Shown here: positions 53,901-62,900 of the stretch, piece after piece | How the letters are laid out: each line of letters begins with the position of its first letter | Numbering within the stretch: the stretch's first letter is position 1 | Source of the DNA: Ariolimax columbianus | Lineage: Eukaryota; Mollusca; Gastropoda; Stylommatophora; Arionidae | Length of the DNA stretch: 64,000 bases | Assembly (NCBI GenBank): GCA_036924085.1 | Contig: JAVGWX010000011.1 | Coordinates: 39,728,970 to 39,792,969, forward strand | Reading direction: 5' to 3' | Program-made: the position numbers and the translations under genes | The notes under the pieces: generated by a model | Seen by the model: the letters and a program-made list of their open reading frames with translations, nothing else | Told to the model about the DNA's origin: nothing | The model's database searches: none

Positions 53901-56900
53901 AAGAGGAGCGACTAAGTAAGCACGATAGAAGAATATATACCCCTGGATAGAAAAGGAGTGACTACGTACGTTAGGTAGAAAACTCTTTACCCAGGGAAGA
54001 AGACGAGCGACTAAGTAAAGTAGAAGACTCTACACCACAGAAAAAAAAATATTGACTAAGTTAACTAGTAAATAGTACATATTTATAAAACAACATAAGA
54101 ACAATAACAACATTAAAAACAAATTTATACAACACCAACACAACAGCAACAGACCTGCTAGCCCTAAGCTCCTCAGGTGTCAGGTTTAAGGCTCCAGCAA
54201 TCTCCTCATCCTCGGTTATGAATTTCTTGTCCTTCCGAATTCGTTTTTCCTCCTTTCTTATCTGCTTGGATAAGAATTTCTCCTCCGCACTCTAATGGAT
54301 AAATAAAAACTGTTAAAATGTATCAGTTCTTCGTCGTCTTCTTCTTCACTCGCTCTCATATAATCACATCTATCTCTCTCATTGCTTAGAGGATGTCAGT
54401 GAGTACATCTATCTTGGGCACCTACTCAATATGCAGAACAATCTAGAACCTGAACTGACAAGACATCGCCGCATGGGCAGCGTTCTCATCCATTAACATG
54501 TACCAGAATGGTTGCCAAGACTAGGACCTATGCGACTTTCTCTTAATATCCAATGTGCTGCCTGTGATGTGCTATGGTGCAGAAACATGGACAGTTACAA
54601 AATCACAGGAGGACAAATTGAGAGTGACCCAGGCCTCTCTTGAAAGACACTTGGTCAGAATTACTCTCCCCAACCAATGTATGCAAAATCTGCACAATTC
54701 TGACATACAACAGTGTCCTAGGTGAATGATGCGGTAATCTATGCAGGCAAGGCAAAACATAGATGGGCAGGTCACACCTTATGATGAAACGATGGAGTAC
54801 GGCCACAGCAATCTAGGTTCCCCCCCCCCTCCCCCGGCAAAAAGAGAGCGGTGAAGACCTCCAATGGGCTGGTCAGACTCCATTGCTGTCCGCAATAACA
54901 TCCGAGATGCCTCTGGTGAAGTGCTTACCATCCACTGAACTCATTGGGCCAAGACAGGGTTTGTTAGAGATTAAGTGGGGACCCACAGCCACTCTGAGTA
55001 ACGGGTCATCAAGATCAAGATGGCTTCCCTTATAAACCCGGCAGTCTTTCTCAAGTTTCTCTTGTCGCTATACAGTTCATTTCACAATTGGGTTGGGAAG
55101 GACCATGTAGTTATAGTCACTCTGCTCTTCTTGTGGAGCCAACAGACCTGTAGTACATGTTCCACCATTTGTTTGTTCTCCCCACATGGGCACATGTCTG
55201 TGTGGCTTATAGTTAGGGAAGGGAAAACAGGGAGTTAAACATAGCACCTCATGAAAGGCTTAGATTTAGCACAATGTCTCCCAAAGGTAGTGTATGTGAT
55301 AGCACGACCTTTACGCTGATTTTATCTAACTCATCTGACATGGCTTCAACCTTCCCATGGACAGCCACTGTTATTTAGCGATACCTCCCTGGTGTTATCC
55401 AACATCAACAGGCATTCAACGGCCAACTCAGAACTAGTATGGATCAGAGGAATCTCGGTGTCTAATTAAGACAAAGCATTGTGATACTGGGGCAGTAATA
55501 GTGACAACAACGTCCAGCATGAGAATGGATATTAAGGCAGCTATATGGAGAACAACATCCAGTATGATAGTGGAGGCTGAGGCAGCAATAAGGACAACAA
55601 CATCCAGTATGATAGTGGAGGCTGAGGCAGCAATAAGGACAACAACATCCAGTATGATAGTGGAGGCTGAGGCAGCAATATGGACGACAACATCCAGTAA
55701 GATAGTGGAGAGTGAGACAGCTACTTGAGCTCTGAGTGATAGATCATTAATCAGTGCAGCCATTGTGCCAGACTGTCAATCCTTGCTGTGGAAGGTACTG
55801 TAATGATGGCTATGGCATCAGGGAATAATGAACATTGAAGCGTCAAATCTTGAGAATTAACTATTCTGGTCATGCTGCAGTTAGCATCAACGAAGGAGCT
55901 GACATTTTATCTTCAAAACCATCCATATTAGTGACATTACATATGAACAGGGTAAACATGTTACAGCTGCCTCTTAATCGTTTCCATGCCCTGTAACACA
56001 GACCTTCTATTGTTTTAACCATGCAATGGTAGTTGATCAAATTCATTTGGATATGATAACTGAACAATCATATTTGTCTTGCTACGGATTCAGAACAGAA
56101 AGTAGCTCCAACAATATTTCTGATGTCATCAGTTCTATCCCCGTGACGACCAAGCCATCATATTTTCTTGACTTGCTACGGATTCAGAACAGAAAGCAGC
56201 TCCAACAATATTTCTGATGTCATCAGTTCTATCCACGTGACGACCAAGCCATCATATTTTCTTGACTTGCTACGGATTCAGAACAGGAAGCAGCTCCAAC
56301 AATATTTCTGATGTCATCATCTTAATTTCCAACTCTCATCATCCAAATAATGACTTTTTCGAACATGCTCATTTTGAACAATTCAATTTGCCTCTTATGT
56401 CTTTAGGATCTTTTGTCTACTTCTTCATTGTTTGTCCTCATATTCTTCTGAAAAGGACATTGTGTCATTACAGTTGTCCATCGTAAACAAAGATGGGGAA
56501 ACTTTCAGATATGTGCTGCAAGATGTGATCTCATGTGAAAGTGCAATCCTTGCACGGCAGAATCTGCAACACCTGTGAGGAGCCGGTTATAGAATTGTGG
56601 AGCATTCTGCTCTTTCGGGTGGCTCGCTTTCTCTGAGTCTCAGTGATGCATCTTCAGATTTTGCTTATTGAACATATTGTATCCGAGTCTGCGAATATGG
56701 TCCCCAGCGACCTCATCTGACACTAATAATGTTAAGCTAGTAAGTATATAATGTTTATCAATATTATTTCCAGCATTAAGACATGAACAGTGTTACTAAC
56801 CTGTACAACCACCTGACATCCATATGCTGGCCGTTCATTCTCTGGTTTCTTTTCTGTAAAAGAGAAGCAAATATATATTTTCTCTGTTTCAAAGACACCA

Positions 56901-59900
56901 AAAGACATAAAAAAAAGGAGCTAACATTAGATAGAAATTAGTAAGAATAAAAAGACAAGATATGAACCAGAGTGGGCTGTACGGAAAAGTAAAATTAGGA
57001 GAGATACAGACAGTTGTTAGAAACAGTTTATAAATACAGTTGCTATAAATAAACTGAATGCTTTTGAAAATAAATGTCTTCAAGAACTATAAAACATTGG
57101 CTGGGAAGAATTCAAGACCAACAAGCTAATATGAAAAATCACCAACCAGCAATATGTTTGCACTATCATCATCATGTAGCATGTCCTTTATAGAACATTG
57201 CTCCCATCACAGTCTGTCTGAAAGAAACTTGTTCCCTTGCCAAAACTCCAGCCTCCGCCACAGTCATTCCTGGATTTCTTGGTGCCATCGTCTTCTTGGT
57301 CTACCCCTTCCTCTTTTGCCTGGCAGCATACATTCCATCACTGTTCTCTCGAGACCGTTGTGTCTCTTGATGTAACCAAAGTATTTGCATTTTCTATCAT
57401 ACTGTTGTACTTTCATCAGGAAACAAAATAGGAAACATACAGTGGTTAAAATTAACAGGAAGAGACTCACATTACAGGCAGTTATGTGGGCTAAAGATGG
57501 TAGCAGCAGAGAGAGAGGAAGACCAAAATAGACCCTACACAGAACGATCAACAGAGATGGCTCAACTATGTGTCTAAACAACGTACAAGAACTTAGAAAA
57601 GTAGCTCAAACTGGAGAGTTCTTGTTTCTGCCTGCAGTTCTGTGTTTGCACTCAAAGAACATAGACAGTTGTTTTATAACTGTGGCAGCTACACTGTTCA
57701 ATCTAACTTGTTAAGGAATTTCTTTATTTTTTTCTTCTTTTCAATCTGTAATCGTGGAATTCAATCAGGTAAAGCTAATAGCGTATGCCAGGTGCTCAAA
57801 TGTTGTTTAAGCTCATTTTTATATTTTTCCTTGGAGTACCATATTGGACTAAGAGTTAGGCCATCTCTGCGTATCAATCGTGGACGTACGAGAGGATGAT
57901 AAAAGTTGTAGGGCCAGCAGGATATCACTTTTCGTGTCCTTCTGTTGTCAGGCCTATATGCTCGGCTCGTCTGCATCTTCTTAACAACACAATATCTACA
58001 TCATTGAAAGTGGTTCAGAGTCTGATTTTTGTGTTTTGAATTGAGTCCCATAGAAGGACTGTCAATGTTTTCTTCATTAAATTGTCCTTTGTGTAACTCG
58101 AAGCACCTCTACATCAGCTTTGTGTAGGTTCCATACCTCGCAATCATATACCATGACAGGGGACGGCGTGGGCTAGTGGTTAAGTGACATGGCTCACAAC
58201 CAAAAGGTGCTGGGTTCTTCTTCTTCTTACACCACCTGATCACGAGGTCGACGGCTTAAGCACTTCGCCACGGAATCCCTAAGAAGGTACAGAAGAGGCT
58301 AAGGCATGAGTGGGTGACAGCTGAAGAGACCTCATACCTGCAGGTGCTAGTCTGGATCTACTGTCCTGGTCTTTCTGAAGTGCGAGATAGGTGAGGGATC
58401 AGAACTCCAAAAAAATAAAGGTCTACGCTGCAGTTGTTCTACCTACCCGTTTAAATGCGTGTGAGACTTGGACTGTCTATAGTTGTCATGCCGGGAAATT
58501 AAAATACTTCCAGATAGACTGCCTGGAGAACTGAGAATTAGATGGCAGGATATGGTGCCAAATACAGATGTGTTAGCCCAATTGGGCATGATAAGTGTAC
58601 ACAACATCATTATGTGCAGCACCATGTGGTCCGCATGTCACATCAACGTCTACCAAAAGAGCTGCTCTATGGTGAACTCGAAAATGGCAAGAGAGCAAGT
58701 GGTGGGCAGCAGAAAAGGTACAAGGACACACTTAAAAGATTACTGATCTAGTGCGGTATTAACCACGATGACTTGGAAAGAATCACAAGCAATCACACAG
58801 ATTGGCGCAGCACTATTGCAGAGACATGAGGCATCAAGAACAAATGAGGCTATCCAGAGACAATCGCTCCACAAGTTAGCTTACAGCAACCCTTCTTCAA
58901 CCCCAGTGGAAGGGGGTGTACTATTTTCTTGTACTAAGTGCAACAGACTTAAAAGGCTCCAATTGGTTTATTTAGCCATGCTAAACTCACGCGAACAGTG
59001 AATGTTGACAAAGTGGTCCTCATTGATTACGATGGACGAACAACATACACTAGTCTTATTAAACCTATTATAATCTCTTTGAGCACCTGGAACGAACAGC
59101 TTCACATCTGGGTCTCCAAATTTCATTGCCAAAAATTAAAATCAAAAAGTGCCTGCTTGAAATCTGCTGGAACCAAATGACCATGTTTTCGTTCATTTTG
59201 TGCCACCACATGAACCTACTCAAAAGATATTTCCAGAGCTGGAAGAAAGCAGTGTCCAGTTAAAACTCATGACTTACTTGGTATCTGTTGGATAATAGCC
59301 CTGGTAGACTCTGCGGCATACGACTTGATAATCTGGCTACGGTTCACCAACAGCTGTTGAATCAGCTCAAAACGGTCAAAGCCAAGGAGGTCAAAGAGCT
59401 GAAAAAATAAATGAGAATGATCAAGCTACAATAAATTTCCCGAGTGGTTTGGCTTGGCTTGGTTCATTCTCAATCTCCCGCTACCAAACCCTGACACGGG
59501 CCTAAGTAGCAGAATGTAGTCCAAAGAACGGAATACGTTGTGTCGTAGTTTACAGCTTGACTGCGATGTTTGCACCTTTCGGTCCAACACATCCGACTTC
59601 AGCAAGCATTTTTTTAGTACTGGGTTAGCATTTCCTCTTCGATCCCTTCTCCTCAGCCAGTCTGCTTTGTTGCAGCCTGTTATCCAGGATCACCATGTGG
59701 AGGTGTAGAAGGGTCTTGTTGGCAGCTCTGGTTCGCTGGCCCTGATGCTAGCAGTCAGCTATGGGTCGCTAATCGCTGCAGCTCATGCGCTCTCCCGAGT
59801 GGTTTGACGGGGTCTATGTGTATGGCAAGGACAAGTATAGCACCACTGCCCCAACAGAGAGCATGTTGTAAGAGGTCACTAACTGTGTGACAAGGCATAA

Positions 59901-62900
59901 CACCAGTCTTGGTTAGGTGGATTGTTAAGAGCAGCATAGATGGCATGGGTCTACTTTGCTCTAGTGTTTGAGTCTATTAAGATGGACTCACATCAATTAA
60001 CCGGTCTCCATGGTGAAGCTGCTTTGAGCCTGGCCTGCTAAGCAGGAAATCCTCCTCCTGGCTACATTCAGCTCACATCAGAGGTGGGCCATGCACAAGG
60101 ACGTATGCCCCTGTAGAAGTACAGGTCAACTAAGACTAAGACAATAAATTTTGTGGACAATTTGTAGAAACACCAGAGGTGTTGCTATTGTAGAAGTTAC
60201 ACATACTGAGTTCATTCAACTTTTAATGAAGTTTCTCTAGCGACTGGTTACTGAGGTTAGATGATGGAACGTGTCCTACTGGATATAGTGCAATGCAAAG
60301 CTCCTCAGAAGCTCACCACTATAGGGACTAGTGATGATCCCTACCTCGTTGGTCAGGCTGCTGTCACATCCTGTTTCCATAAAGCTCGACGCATATATGA
60401 GGTGGGGTCTTGATCAGTATGTTTCACCTGACCCTGATTTTACTCTTCACTCCTCAGAAACACCTGAGTGGTATCCAGGTTTAAAAGAAGAGGACTGCTG
60501 TAACTGTCCAAGCAAGTTGAAAAGACAACTAAAGAGGGTTGTGCAAGGGCTAGCAACCTTATTATGTAAAACCATTGCTATTAAAACTGCCATTGCAATT
60601 GTTCAGTTACAGGCTTCCTGTAAGGTGGGCCGGCTTTAAGTGGAGAAAATATTCTTTATTTGAATTGAAAAGGTGAATGACAAAATCACAAATTGTTAGA
60701 AAGAAAATTTGTTTAAGTAAAGGTCCCGTTTAAACACTGTGGGGCATATTAGGAATATGGTGTTTAACCCATAGTTACTTGACCAACTTGACTAGAAACA
60801 AAGTGGCAAGATAGATGTCGGTCACCTATACTTCCCAGACTTGCTCAGTAAATCCACATTTTGAGGCTGGGTCATCCCCAGACCCGTTTGCAATATAAAA
60901 AATATCCCGCAATCTTAGTCGCAGTTGATCTGTACTTCTACAGGGGCAGATGCACCTACGCAGGTCTCAGCTCTGGTGTGAGCTGGATGTAACTGGGAGA
61001 AGGGTTTTCTGCGTAGCGGGCCAGGCTTGAGCAGCTTAATACTCAGCTGTGTTGGGACAAGCGCTTAAGGATGGTTCACCGAAGTGTAAGTCTTATCTTA
61101 ATAGACTCAAACACTTCAGCAAAGTAGACCCGCAGCCTGTTAGGCGCCATCTAAGCTGCTCTAAACAAACCACCTAACCATGGCCGGTGTTATGCCATGT
61201 CACACAGTTAGTTGTCTCTTACAACACTCTCTCTGTGAGGCAGTGGTGCTATTCTTGTCCTTGTCATACACAAAAACCCCAGCAGAAAAAATATCCAGCA
61301 CCACTTGCAAATGCGCCAGTGTCTCCCTCCTCGCCAAAAACCCCCACTCCATCCCTTACTTCATCAGCCATCAAGTTAATATTATATTTGTGTTAATTAT
61401 TTGTATTTGTAGTATGCATTTATTTCTGTTTACAATACAGAAGTGTTGTTTTTGTTCGTTACTCAGCAACTATGTGAGAAAATTTTGACCAAAAATGTAC
61501 CGCATGAACATAACACCTTTTTATATAACAGCGATGGAATTGTGTTGGAAGACACCCTCCTTCAGAATGTGGAATCTTTCATACATCTTGGAGGATCAAG
61601 ATTCTGAGCAGTGCATGAGCTGTAGTGATCAGCGACTCAAAGCTGACTACAAGGGTCAGGGCCAGTGAACAGGAGTTGCTAAGACGCGGTGATCATAGAT
61701 AACAAACTGCAACAGAGCGGACTGGCTAAGGAGAAAGGATTAAAGAGGGAGGGCTAATCTGGTACTCCAAAATGCATGCTGAAGTCAGATGTGTCAATTC
61801 GAAAGGAGCAAATATCGCAGTCAAGTCACTTTGTGTGGACCGTGTAGCCTAGCCGACAGTGAGCTGATTTCGTAAGATTGGGATTACACTGCGCCAGGGA
61901 TCGAAATCACAGACGGATAGAAACAAAATCAGGACGTGGTTCATTCCTGGTATGACCGCTCCTCCAGCCAACCCAACCTGATTTATGAGTTGAGAAAGGT
62001 ATAAACAGCAAAGAAGGGAACTGACCAACCCACCTCCCATAGGCTGAAGCTTAGTCCATGAAGAGTTATCTTGATCCCCGACGGCAATTGTTGCCATGGC
62101 ACCCACCTTAACTTTAGGCTGGAAATGGTACGATAAGATTACAAGCGTGAAACTGATGGAAAGAATAGGACAGATACGAGTGGAGCACGTTATACGAAGG
62201 AGGCACTGATACTGGATAGGCCGAATACTACGGAACCCAGTTTATAACATTAAAAGACAGTCTCTGTTCTGGAATCCACGGGGCAGGAGGAATAGTGGAC
62301 GGCTGAGCCACTCATGGAAAAGGGAGCTGGATGCCAATATCAGGGTATCAGGCAAGACGTGGACATAAGTGGCTCAGATGGCTCATGACAGGAAGAGTTG
62401 ACATGAATTTGCTGAAGACCAGGATCAGCAAGGAGTGATTAGGTTTTTGATTAATTTGATTGATGGATCGATTGATATAAATGTGTCTGTGGTAAAACGG
62501 TTTTACTTAACTTTGCTTCAGTTAAAGTTCTGATTTTCAGAAACCTAACCACAGCATTAAAGGGAGGGTATACTAAGCCACAGCTTGTTTATGAGCTGGG
62601 ATAGGCAGTTCACAACCGTGCGGTCAGGTACTAATCGTAGGTCAGGTACCCATTTACAGCTGGGCCAACTGTGATGTACCATCTGATTAGTGTAATGGTA
62701 GGGCACTCCGCTTTTCACTGCAAAAGTACAGGGTTCAACTTGTGTTATCAACATGCACAAGTCCATCCAGCTAAACCGACTTCATGGGGTAGGACGAGTA
62801 ATAGTCTAACAGTTTTCATTCAAAATTTCGTTTGGTACCATCATTGTCAATGACAGACTACCCCCCACCCTCATCGTTCAGCATTAGTTTGGCCCTGCTG

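Larger units (their letters stand above)
61500..62445 (+). mobile_element. LINE 3' part split by two SINEs
   Basis: 61500-61600 encodes [20 protein letters not shown]. 62115-62445 encodes [40 protein letters not shown] and [14 protein letters not shown]. The middle is SINE. Confidence 0.75.

Noticed and set aside
55434..55763. 109-codon minus ORF with regular valine/isoleucine repeats
   Set aside because: Arises from the 45-bp repeat, which is a multiple of three. No other support.
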